Source of the DNA: Cyanoderma ruficeps
Lineage: Eukaryota; Chordata; Aves; Passeriformes; Timaliidae
NCBI GenBank assembly: GCA_008694505.1
Contig: VZDJ01007755.1
Coordinates: forward strand, 12,471,100-12,535,099
Direction: 5' to 3'
DNA length: 64,000 bases
This document shows, one piece after another, positions 34,161 through 45,400 of the stretch; the first letter of the stretch is position 1, and every line of letters starts with the position of its first letter. Position numbers and translations under genes: made by a program. Under the pieces are notes generated by a model. It had not been told where the DNA came from. It did not search any database and saw only the letters and a list, made by a program, of their open reading frames with translations.

Positions 34161-34549
34161 TCCTGGTAAAAACAGGCCTTTCTGAAAGACTGGATTATTA
34201 ATATCGGTCCCAGTAAGGAAGCCAACTCTAAATCCAATGGCCATGGCTGTTCAGTAAATGCTTTACTCTTCCTTAAAACTTCACAGAACTTTTCAAATTC
34301 AAGTGTAAATACTCTTTTGGGAAAATTCTCACCTGCAGAAGTGGTTCACAGTTGTGATTTCATATGTTTTGTAGTAAAACTAGTCTGAAGGCAACACACC
34401 GTCTAGGTATACATAGATGATCCACAGGAAATAGGACAGATTTGAGCTGTAGGCATGCAAATACAATTGCTCCATTTCCTACGGGCAGCATGATAATCAG
34501 ATTAGTAGATGCACTAGTACTATAAACAGATGTTAACTATCACTTATTG

Positions 34550-34573
34550 TATTTACAGTCTTATTTACAGTCT
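34550..34573. repeat. 12-bp tandem duplication
   Basis: TATTTACAGTCT occurs twice head to tail with no mismatch. Confidence 0.85.
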
Positions 34574-34712
34574 TACATTTAGCCAAAATAAAAATCACTG
34601 TACGATTCTACCTTTAATTTTATTTTCGCTATTTTAATGACTGTGAAGCTGGCTTTGTTGAGTTTTGGGGAAAAAAGGTATCATTAGGTAGTTTGGATTT
34701 TTTGGCTGTGGC

Positions 34713-34815
34713 TTTTTTTTGTTTGTTTGTTTGGTTTTGGTTCGGTTTTGGTTTGGTTTTTTTGTTGTCGTTGTTGGGGTTGGAAGTTTTTGTTTGTTGG
34801 TTTGGTTTGGTTTTT
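34713..34815. repeat. TTTG/TTTGG-rich simple repeat
   Basis: About 100 bp are almost entirely T and G on the plus strand, in degenerate TTTG, TTTGG and TTGTTG units with only a few C and A. The strong strand asymmetry is typical of an expanded T-rich simple repeat. Confidence 0.85.
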
Positions 34816-37599
34816 ACCTAAAAAGCTGTGGTCTGCAATGAAAACCACTGGTAACAAACATGCCTACTCTTCTGGGGAGTGTGAATTAAGAGAGTCTTAA
34901 ACCCTTGTTAAGATGCATTCTTGAACTAAACAATAAATATTTATCAGATTGTACGATAAAATTAAATAGTTATTCTACATCCCAGTGACTTTATTTCAGT
35001 GAATTCTGTATTATAGATCTTTTTAAGTCAAATGACATACAAATTTTTTGTTATCAACCTTTAGGTATTGCATAGTTGCCAAAACCTGGCTTTCCTTGAC
35101 TATTGACCAGCTCCTTGACTATTGAAAGCTTTGTACCTATAAGGGTTTTCAGTATGTATTTTAAATTTCTGTATTTCTTGACTATCTATAGCAAGATGAG
35201 TTTGCAGTTAAATTTCATTTTTCTGTTGCCTAGCCTCCACTTAAGATAGGACTTCTTTATTTATTTAGAAGTGGTTGTCTTATTCAGATAGTTACGGCAC
35301 CAAACAGGTAATTTTCTTCTTGATTTGGACTTCTGGTGGATTTATTTTATGTAAATCTTTCAGGTAAAAGAAAAAGAAATAGCAATTTATTTTTCTATAT
35401 AGTACAGATGTTTGACCTCAGAAAGGGTCAGGGTTAAGGAGCTTTTAAGCTTTTGAATGAAATACTTAAAGGTATGTTAAAGAGTGATTGCAGTATGGTT
35501 TTATGTGTTTTTTTTTTTAAAAATCAACTTGTAAAGCTAAATTTATTTATATACTTTATTACTTTTCCAAACTCTGAAGTAGTGTAAATTTATAACTTTG
35601 AATATAATAAGTTACAAAGTTAGATTTATAACTTTAATTTGAAAAAGAAATGCCAATTTTTTTTATCTAGGATATGGTTATTCTGTCTGTGCTGACATTA
35701 AGTGACCTGCCCTGTGCTCTCTAATCCCGCTCTCCTGATCTTTTAAATTGGGAAGCTTTTGAAGCACAATGTTTCTCTCCTTCCTTGTGTGCCCAAATTT
35801 TCTTCCCAAAAAAAGCAAGATGCATGTGATATGTGCAGGTATTAGCTTTCTTTTCTTTTTTGCAGGAAGAGAAAACTCATTAAGATGAACTATAATTATT
35901 GTTACTTCTGCTCTTAAAAGCTGAACCTGTGTCCTGAAAAGTAGAAGAAAAACAGACTTGGAAAAAAATCACCAAACCCAGAAAATTGAGCTCCTGACAT
36001 TTATGCTTTCCATTTTTAGCATTGGCTGCAACAAAGATTGACAGCATTGCTTTTAAGGCACTTGATACATTTAAAAAGACTAAAAAAATGAGACCATGGA
36101 GACCTTCCTGGGCTCAGGCCCAAATGATACTTCTTGGTTTCTGGCACGCCAAGGTGACTTTGTCAGTTCCACAGGCCTCCCACCCTACACAGCACTTGAC
36201 CATTCATTTCTCTCCTCTGGATCCCATCAGGGACCTTCTGGCCGTAACTGGTGGTTATTACTGCACATGGCTGTATTTTGGTTTCATGTAGATCCACCTG
36301 AGTAGATTTTTAGAAAAGGTGAAGTTATGTAAAGTGTGCCACAAGCTGTGGCACAAGAGTAGTCCAGGGAGAAGCTGAAGTTCTTCATTAAGTCTGAATG
36401 GAGAAATGGAAGAATATGGAAGAAGGTGGAAAGCTATTAGGGCTACTCTGCTTTCAGAGGCTAAGAAAGAATTAAAGATGCCTAAATATCAGCTGTTATG
36501 TGTTCTCAACATCTATGAAAATATTTGGGGTAGTGCTTCACCCCTTTTAGCTCTGTCTCACATGGAAAATTGTTGCACTCTGCAGAAATAGTCTCCCTCA
36601 GAAATACCCTGTTTCACTCCACATGTTTATCTGTTCACAAAGTGAATCCACTCACTGCTTTGAAAGAAATATGAAAAGGACTATGAACCATATAAATAAG
36701 GCTGTGTCACAATGCTTAGGGCCCTAAATTAACATTGCAAAAGCAACTGTAAGTCTGGCATTTCCTAACTTCTGAACATTTTTCTTTGCTTTTTATTATC
36801 CTTTTAAGGTAATTGTGTGTGATTATAAAGGCATTAACTAGATTCCTTTTTGCATCTTTCATTTATCTGGTAATCAGGAACATAATACTGAATCTATTTG
36901 TGTAATTGTGGCCGTTAAGAATCTTGGAAATCAAGGTAGGTGGAACCTGCCAACTAACTCATGGTTACTAAAGTCACTGACTCAGGTCATTAATGGTTTA
37001 AGTGTCTTCTCATTAAAATAGTTTAACCAAAGATGTGTTTTCTGTCTCATTATTGCCACCAGCTTTTACCTAGGAAAACTGTTGTTTGAAAGGATTTATA
37101 GAAATCACATTTAAAAGAAGGACAATAAAACCCAAAGTTCTTGATAAACACAGCGAAAATCAGTCTGAAGCTAACACACTAGAGAAGACCTCTATTTTCA
37201 TACACACTTGAATTTGCATCAGTTCTGGAGAATTTTTTATGAGTTAGAAAAAGTTCACTCTACAGTCACACTCCTTGCTAAGAAGAAAAAAGAACATAGA
37301 CACCACCATACATCTTTGGAGGCAGTGTTCAATCTTTTATTTAGTTTTTTGGGTCTATTTGCTTTAATGCCTTCTATTTAAAATATTTGTTTTGTAAATA
37401 TAATACCTATCTATTAAAGGCTGATATTGGTGCATATATAAAGCCTTTCTGATGAGAAAAAAAAGATGATTTTAAGAAACACACCTAAGTAATAAAAGCG
37501 AATAAGTGAAAATCTGTCAGCAACGTTAATGAAACAAAAAACAAGATGACTATTTAACATCTTTTGTTCAACTAATTTCTCAACAACAGAAACTGAGTT
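34816..37599. other. AT-rich noncoding DNA with an exon-like patch
   Basis: Mostly featureless. A strong acceptor at 35865 (CTTTCTTTTCTTTTTTGCAG) has no good donor. Another at 36019 (GCTTTCCATTTTTAG) precedes a GC-richer patch open in two plus frames to 36291 and 36305, with a possible donor (AAAAG/GTGAAG) near 36319. Two overlapping open frames with different stops suggest chance or a noncoding exon. A perfect 8-bp inverted repeat (TGTGCCAC-5-GTGGCACA) lies at 36335-36355. Confidence 0.4.
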
Positions 37600-38510
37600 T
37601 TCTGTGCTATACTGCTCAGAGTTGGAAAGAGATACCTGGGGGTCTTGCTAGTCTGGGGTCTGTGTCCCCAGCACAGTTCCTCCATGCCATCGGTCTCAGC
37701 AGCATGGCTGTGCCTGTGTGGTCCCCCAAAATAGAGGCTGTGGTCTCAGATCTGTAGCAGGGGCTCCGGTGGCTGACCCAGGTGCTTGACACCCAGAGGT
37801 CCTGAGATTTTGCCCAAAAACTGGGGCACAGGTCGTGAGCCCTTGTGCCACTGGGGCCAAGAATGTCGGCGTTTTAAAAGTCTGCAATTTCAGGGCAGTC
37901 AGCCTTGTCAGTGTTAATAGGCTCCCTGTTGTGGTGCTCAGGGATGAGGCATGGATCTATCTGGGCTAGAGCCTGGCCTCCTAGGACTTTCAGTTTCTTT
38001 GCTGCGGTATAAAAATTACAAATCCTAGGGGCCATTGCAGATGTTGAGAAAATTTGACTTAAATTGCTGTTAATTCTACTAACATTGTTGGTTTTGGATT
38101 CTTTTCTCATAAATTGAAAATATGGCTGTTGTCCTTGATGCCACTCTGTGGATCTTTGCCCCTCAAATGAGAGTGTAAAAACTAGAAGATTGAGCTGTGC
38201 TTGTTTCAGGCTTTGTCTTTCCTCTAGAGCAAGGACATACCTGTCTCTGATTTGTGGGTGCACCTCTTGGGTATTTCCTCATGCAGCAGCTGATCAAGAC
38301 CCACATGCACATCACCCACATGTATGAGGGTTCTGAATTTCACTGTGTTGTAAGTTCCCATGAAGGAGGGAAGGAAAATGTGTTGAGTTTCTGTGGGTCC
38401 TCCAGATGAGGGGAACAGGGAGTGCCACATAGCACAGATGGCCTGAAGTTGAAAAATGAGCAGGTGAATCTTACTATTGCTACAACCACGAAACAGGAAT
38501 GCCAAAAACT
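37600..38510 (-). other. GC-richer unassigned block with minus-strand open frames
   Basis: About 900 bp are richer in G and C than the flanks. On the minus strand, a 93-codon frame (38505-38224) is continued, after a change of frame near 38240-38263, by a 129-codon frame (38263-37874). Consecutive long frames joined by a single shift are what a retroposed coding sequence looks like after an indel, but I recognise no protein and no CR1 or retroviral motif in either. It sits next to the LTR at 39005-39738, so a retroviral or retroposon origin is possible. Confidence 0.25.
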
Positions 38511-39004
38511 AATACCGTTTTTTAATCTTAAAAAATGGGTGAAGTAACTGGAAACTTCTTAATGTATCAGGAAATTAAGACTTATTTAGGTTTTGCATGG
38601 AATTTTTTCAGTGACAAGCAGAATATGGTCGTGTGATTGAAGTTTTTATCAGGGACTATACCAGAGACCATATCTTATGGCAAGATCAAGTGCTGCTTTA
38701 TCATTATGAAATACAATAAATAATTTACAATGGCACTGAAATCTAATTGATGGCTGCCAAACTCTGCATGTTGCTGAGGAGGAAAAGTGAGGGAAATACG
38801 ATACACACATGGAAACAACAGAATTCAACTTGAGTAAAAGTTAAGAAGTAAAAGCATGGAGAACTGCTAAAGAACCTTTTGAGCAATGAGAAGACTAAAT
38901 AAAGGGAAAACAGTCAAATTTAGAGATTAGTCTCTCCTTGGCTAAAAATAGAGCCCTGTTCAAACCTACACTGATGTAGTTAACTCAGTGCTAGTTACCA
39001 GCAC
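38511..39004. other. AT-rich spacer, nothing recognised
   Basis: AT-rich interval between the unassigned block and the truncated LTR; no signal recognised. Confidence 0.5.
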
Positions 39005-39738
39005 AGTGTGTCATCATCATTATCCATCTTGTCTGGTCCACGTCCGTTTGAATGGAGTAGGATAATGAGAAGCAAAAGCACCCTCCCCTCCATTTCCCAG
39101 CTCCTCCACACCAGTAGCACAGACAGGGAATGGGGGTTGTAGTCAGTTCATCACTGCTCTGGGAGATGAATCCTTCCCTTGCTCCAGTGTGGGGCCCTTC
39201 ACATGAGAGACAATTTCTCATGAACTTGTCCAGCATGAGTCCATCCCAAGGGCAACAGTTTTGTGTGAACTGCTACAACATGGGTCACTTTTTTCCATGG
39301 AGTGCAGTCATTCAGGCACAGCCTGCTCCAGTGTGGGTCCCCCACAGGATCACAAGTCCCATCAGGAAACCTGCTCCAGCATGGGCTTCTCACTCCAGGG
39401 GTCTGCAGATCCCTGGCAGGAGCCTGTTCCAGCAAGGGCCTCCTACAGGTTCACGGCTTCCTTTCAGGCACCCACCTGGTGTGGGCTCCTCTGGGGGCTA
39501 CAGGGGCACAGCTGCATCACTGTGGTCTGCACCATGGGCTGCAGGGGAATCTCAGCTCTGATGCCTGGAGCACTTTCTCCCCCTTCTTCTGCACTGACTC
39601 TGGTGTATGCAGGGCTGTTCCTCTCACCCTCGCTCCTCTCTTCTCTGGCAGTTCTGCTGAACATAGGGAAGCTTCTCATAGAAGCCACCTCCACCAAAAC
39701 TTGCGACCAAAACTTGGTCATGCAAACCCAACACAACA
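39005..39738 (-). mobile_element. 3'-truncated avian ERV-type LTR, minus strand
   Basis: The plus strand ends CATGCAAACCCAACACAACA, the reverse complement of the start of a widespread avian ERVL-like LTR that begins TGTTG..GGGTTTGC. The interior carries at least seven degenerate copies of a CTGCTCCAGYRTGGG-type unit spaced about 45-55 bp apart (near 39181, 39228, 39272, 39327, 39373, 39425 and 39475). GGAAGCTTCTCATAGAAGCC near the 5' end of the element and the block GGGCTGCAGGGGAATCTC are also family hallmarks. The element's own 3' end, with poly(A) signal and terminal CA, would lie below 39005 and is missing. The long plus-strand open frames here (39130-39817) come from the repeat and are not genes. 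Confidence 0.8.
39180..39500. repeat. Degenerate subrepeats of about 45-55 bp within LTR
   Basis: Plus-strand units CTCCAGTGTGGG, TCCAGCATGAG, CTACAACATGGG, CTCCAGTGTGGG, CTCCAGCATGGG, TTCCAGCAAGGG and CTGGTGTGGG recur at near-regular spacing. They belong to the LTR family rather than to this locus alone. Confidence 0.7.
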
Positions 39739-41660
39739 AGCAGGCACTGGAAGAGACATAAGAATATGCTTTGAAATTCAAACTGCAAATGCTATAGTAA
39801 ACTATTTGTTTACTTGACTGAGCTCTCTAAATTTGAAGGCTGGAAGGCATTGTACAGAAGAGCAGGTAGAACAACACTAGTGAAGAAACAAACATTTTGT
39901 TTGTTTGTTTGCTCAAATTCTTCAAAAACTTAACACAAATAATGTAGTTGGGTTTTTTCCAATAGTATTTTTTCCATATTTAGTTTGGGTTTTTTTAGGA
40001 AATATTAAGGTGGAAATCTTGTAGATTGAAATAGGCCTGCAAGGTAAAGAATTCTAATCCCTGCCTTCTCAGACCCCTGCTTTCTTATTTCTTGTTGTTC
40101 AGGTTCTTGTTCCTAATTTTCTTCATCTTTCTTCTTTTCAGAACTTTAAGAAGGATGTACAATGAAGCAATGTTTTTGGAATGTTATTCAAACTTCTCCT
40201 TTACATTAGGTCCTAACCTACATCATATCTGTGGCATTTCTTATAATGCAATCCTTTGGTATGAATGACTTAGAGTAGCTAGTGAAGGATTTAATTACTG
40301 ACAGTGTATGACTTTATTTCGCCTTTTCCTTCTGCTCACATTGTGCTTCCTGCAGAAATGTGGCTGGATGCCTAAGCCCTTCTGAGAACAAAGGGTTCTG
40401 GCAAATATTTTATTCCAATTATCTTGATGGTTAGTTAATATAATACATATTATGGCAGGCTGAAGCTAAATATCTGACTAATTGTAAACTATATTCTATG
40501 AACACCATTTTAATTTCTACCTTCCCTGTAATATTAATTTTTACAATACAATACCCATTTTCTCTGAAGACAGGCAGATAATGGGGGTGGGAAAATGTAG
40601 GACTGCCTGTCTGAGTGCTATGTTCTCAGATCAGGGAATTAAGTAACTCTTTAGAGCTGTCTCTGAGAATACAACCAAGAATCACATGCAATAAATGACT
40701 GTACCAAGAAGATGATGTGTAGATGTGGTGAGTATTGGAATCTGAGTCTTTGTAAACCTCAAAAGATTCTTATGCTTAGTAGGCAATAAAGATGTTCTTT
40801 CACTTTATGTTTACCTCTGAGGTGAGCAAGAAGGAAAACAACTGTTTAGCGTAAAGAAGTAAATTAGAGCTAGACTTAAAGTCAGGAAGGGGGGACTAGG
40901 ATGAAGTTTCCTATAATTTATGAAATCTAATTGCTGGTTCTAAGTAAGGGGGGAAATGGGTGTTTGGTTAGACAAAGTATGTCAAATTCAAGTTAGTTGA
41001 TCAGTTAAAAACTTTAGTTAATGACTCAAGATATCCCTTTTCCATTACAGCATAGGTCCTAACCTGACCCACTGTAAGACCTTGTAGCCACATATTTTTT
41101 CCCCTACTTGTTGCAGTTGGACCCCCTCCAGCCTTCACAATCCCATCCTAATTTCTTCCTGCCCATTAATTCTTACTATTTATGAATTCAGTGCTTATTG
41201 TTCATGAAAAACATGTGTTTATCTGGCTCTTCCAAGACAATTCAAAGGAATCTCAGTATACTCTTGGCTGTGAAGGCTATACCTGGTCTGCAAATTAGAA
41301 GAGGATTAGGGATCCAGCTTGACCTGCTCCTTAGCACTCCATGCTGCATATTTATGGTACCATGTGGTGCTGTTTTGACTTGTGCTAGTCAGCACTGTCT
41401 GAGAGAAAGCCTAACACAATGTGAGGAACAACATGCGTCAGGCTCTGCTTCAAGCACATAATGTGAACAGGACAGCACCAGCTTTAGTTCCCTCAACAAA
41501 ATACAGTACTCCACCAGCATCCCAAGAGGCCTTCCCATGTCCTAGGGTATGCAACACCTCGTCTATATTTCATCTTCATAGGCTGAAGCTCGAAGTTTGC
41601 ATTAATTCAGTCATTCAGATGTTAACCTCACTGCCCACTAAAATACTGTATGTGTCTTAG
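39739..41660. other. AT-rich noncoding DNA, nothing recognised
   Basis: A short TTTG run (about 39897-39912) is the only simple repeat seen. The open frame at 41198-41461 has no domain or splice context. Confidence 0.5.
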
Positions 41661-41748
41661 GGCAGTGAGGCCATCACACAAGGCTGAGAAGTGTCAGTGG
41701 ACTACATAGTGTAGGCAAAACCTGCCTGCACCTCTCAGCCTTACTGCC
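41661..41748. repeat. Nested imperfect inverted repeat
   Basis: GGCAGT (41661-41666) pairs with ACTGCC (41743-41748), and AAGGCTGAGAAGTG (41680-41693) pairs with CACCTCTCAGCCTT (41729-41742) with one mismatch. Together they form a 20-bp stem with a 13-nt bulge on the left arm and a 35-nt loop. It could fold as a hairpin in RNA or a cruciform in DNA; no function is evident. Confidence 0.7.
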
Positions 41749-42448
41749 ACAGAATGGTTCCTGGCTCTGTTTATTTAACGATAGGAAAGTAGCCCCAGGG
41801 GCTGAGAAACAATGTGCATCTCTAAGATGCAGTCAGCCATCAGCACAAAGGTAACATCTGGCAAGAAGTTATGCACATCTTAATTGGCCAGCTGTTCTGC
41901 TGATTGATTCATTGCCTTGCAAGAAGCACACTTACCTCTCTGTGCTGAAATTGGCCCCACAGAATCCCCAGCCCCTGGGCTGCTTTTGCTGGCTGGGTCG
42001 TGCGTTGTGCAAATGCACGTGGGAGACCCCTGTGCAGCTGAAGGCTGTGTCAGCCTTGAATTGGCTGACCAGAAGTCAATCTTCTGTCATGGATAAAGGG
42101 ATGCTAGTGGGGATTCAGCCAAGCATCCAGGGACATGTGCAGATGCAGAGTGGCCCGCTGTATGGTCTGGGTTATTGCAATGCATGGTCCTGCTGCACAA
42201 ACCTAGGGGTAGGTTGGTGACTGACATCACTGCCTGGTGCCAAGGGCCCAGAAACACAAACGGAATGGCAGTACTCTGTGGGGACAACAGGCTCACTTCT
42301 GGCCAGGGAGCAAGGTGGGCTTGATTTATGATCCTTGAATTTTCATGAAGTTATAAAGGATAACTAATAGATGTATGTCTCACCAAGGAAAAGATAAAAT
42401 GTGTTATTTTGAATTTCATGTTACTGTTCTGCAATGATCAGGAATGCA
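41749..42448. other. GC-richer unassigned block, then AT-rich sequence
   Basis: About 41910-42320 is richer in G and C than the flanks and includes a 102-codon plus frame (41912-42220) overlapped by a minus frame. I recognise no repeat family or protein; the composition suggests a decayed retroelement. Confidence 0.3.
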
Positions 42449-42485
42449 GTTGCTTCCAATTCACTTTATATGAATTGGAAGCAAC
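42449..42485. repeat. Perfect 15-bp inverted repeat (short hairpin)
   Basis: GTTGCTTCCAATTCA and its exact complement TGAATTGGAAGCAAC are separated by 7 bases (CTTTATA). Beyond one mismatched pair, two more pairs (GC/GC) extend the stem to 17 of 18. The stem is too short for a typical microRNA precursor. Confidence 0.9.
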
Positions 42486-45400
42486 AGCTGAATATAAATG
42501 TTTATCATCATAATAGTTGATGTGCCTTAGTCAAGACTGGCAGGATGCTCTCTCTATTCTGCTTGATCAAATGAAGGACATTTTGATAATCAATCTTAGT
42601 GTGTTTCAAAGGTAACAAAGAAGTCATGAATTCACCCTTCACAAAGATGGAGCCAATCTTAGACCTCACCATGAAATTGTCTGGGGAAGTAGTGTAATAT
42701 ATTCCTATTAAAGTTTGTTTATTAGTTTTAGTTTTAAAATTATAAGCTCATGAAAAAAAATTTGTCAACAACACCACATGCCAAAAGAGCCCTAGTTTAC
42801 TTTTTGAAAAATGTGCTAACAATTATACTCCAAAAATCCTTTAGGAGGGGACAGAGGATGAGATATGGTATTTTATTGTGCAGTTTCTGCAGAGTAAGCA
42901 GCAGAATCTGTAAAAGGAATGACTAAGGATTATGGCTGCTTTAACAGAAAAAATTAATGGCAAGGTCAGAAATTTCTTTGGAGCAATCTTCTTTACTTGC
43001 AGTCTTTTGACAGTCCAGCTTCTGTTTTCTGAAATTTACCTCTAATGGCTTTGTGCAAATACCAAACAAAAGATGGAATAAGTTGTAGGCTTCTGCAGAT
43101 CAGAGTTTAGGAGGCAAGAAAAAATTAAATTAATTCTAAAGTATAAAACCTTTGGTTTGGAGTAAGTGCAATTACCTGCCCTTTTGAGATGTTTCCATTC
43201 ATTGTTTCAGGCTCCTGGGGATGAAATAGCAGTATTTGATTCTAAGTGTTACTGATTGATACAAAGAGATGATAAGAACAGATATATTTCTCCAGCAGTA
43301 CAAACTGACAAGTGTAGAAATTCTAGAGAAATTTTTCAGGAAAGAACAACATCACACATATTATATATCTACTCAGTATCAAACTCTAGGCTACATTTTT
43401 GGAAATCTTATATAGAAAGCACACTTTCAATCTTCATATTAGTATTTCAGAAATAGCCACAAAGAAAAGAAAGAAATCCTGATCTTACTCTATTGTCTAG
43501 TTTCCTCATTTTTTTCCCAACAGCAGTCAAAGATCACAACACCACTCTCACTTTCTTCTTACTCCAAAAAAACCAAAATGTTTTTTCTGCATTCACTGAT
43601 ATTTTTAGTAGGAGACTGTACTCTGATTTTTCAGACTTTTCTTAGTTTGTTTTTCAGTGGATCTTGAAAGAAAATTTTCCTTTTTTAAAATGTAATACTG
43701 CTAATCTGCTTACTAAAACATGAACAGCTGGAATAAGGTCAAAAAAAACAAGTGCATCTTTTCATGTATACTTGCACATCAGCTGAGATTTGTTTTTTTC
43801 ATGAGGCTTTCACTCATTTTTAAAGTATATCCAACCTGTTGACAAAAGAGCTTTATTTAAATGAACTATGTAATCTTTACCAGCAGTCTGTGGAGCAGAT
43901 TTGACAATAAAGAAATATCTCATTACCTAGGAGCTTTGTATATTGCACAGGTGTAACTTGGTAGTGGAATAGTATAAAAAGACAAATATTAACTGGATTT
44001 TGCTAATAAAGCTGCCATTCTCACAGTGCCAAAACCCGTAGAGTTGTTGTAATTGCCATTGTTTGAGTTGTAACAATGAATGGAACTGATAAGGCTTATG
44101 TCATTTACATAGAATTTAGCATTCAGAGTGCACTGTTGAATTAATATGATACACACATTGGATCCTCTGATATCAGATTAGCATCATAGGAAATAGAGAA
44201 GGTGTAGATTTGGAAGTGTCTTATTAGTCTCTGTTCAACATGTAACGCTAATTTGCTTAGATCTGAAAATCATAGTAGGCTACTACTGATAGCAGTGAGT
44301 AGTAGCTAGTGCTTGTTCTGTTAGTTGCATTTTGGTCTGCTACATTTTGCAATAAAATGATGTCTCATGAGGCACTACTGCAGAATTACAGAATGATGTT
44401 ATGTAGAATCCAGAAGATCAGTTATATCAGTGTCAATCAGGAGTGGAATTAAAAGGGTTATAGTCCCTGCATGTAAAACAGAGTTGTATTTTAATAATAC
44501 AATTCAGCAAAATAATCCTAGTTTCCTGTACTGTCAATACCATAAAATAACTATGGGTTAGCTGCTTAACATAGCAATCAGTGGCCTAAGAATCTATCCC
44601 TGGAAACATTAATGTCAGCTACACGCCTTTTTCATGTCACACTATGATTTCAAATCCCACTGCTACTTTCCATTGAACCTATCATTCCCAATTATCTCTA
44701 AAAATTAAAGATTTAAATCAGATTCCAAAAACCAACAACAAAAAAGAGGATAAAATTCCCATTTATCTCTGGAAAGATGAGTTTAAATTATTTAGTTGAC
44801 ATGACAGGGGTGCAGCGTGGCAGAGATATGAACATAATACTTTTCTGCAGGGTTATATCCAAGAGCCTTGCTATTAAAGTGTACTTTGTCTTCCATTCTA
44901 TGTCTTCTTCGAAGAGTAAACCTGGTTTCATGCCTAGTAAAAGACTGCACATGTACATAAGCTTTCCAACTGTTTTTGAGAGTTGATGATGTACTTTTAT
45001 GATGGTATTAGCATGACTACCTCTAGTTCACTCATGTTTACCTCAGCTAAATCCAGTTTATTTATCTCCAATCCTATCTACTAAGATTTCTGCCCAACAT
45101 CATCTCGCATCCTGTAAAATATTATTTCTCTTGCAAGAGACAGGATTTTTTTTTTTTTGCAGAATAATCCTATGAGTTTAAATATTGTATCCTGGATATA
45201 TCCTACTGGATAAAATTTTTCTCTGCAATAATGATCTTTGTTTTCTGCTTTGAGATTTTTAGCTTCTGTATTGCTGTGTTTATTGCTGACATCTCATCTG
45301 GTTATTGTTAATGTTAAATGGCTTAAGTTCATAATATTTCATCAAAATATTGTATTGATAGTGGGCTGTGTCTAGTGAGACTTCTTGGAAGTGTTCTGCC

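Noticed and set aside
39130..39817. Plus-strand open frames of 143, 166 and 171 codons
   Set aside because: All three phases are open because the sequence is a GC-rich, internally repetitive LTR; no domain is present.
42449..42485. microRNA precursor
   Set aside because: The stem is only 15-18 bp with a 7-base loop, too short for a normal precursor.
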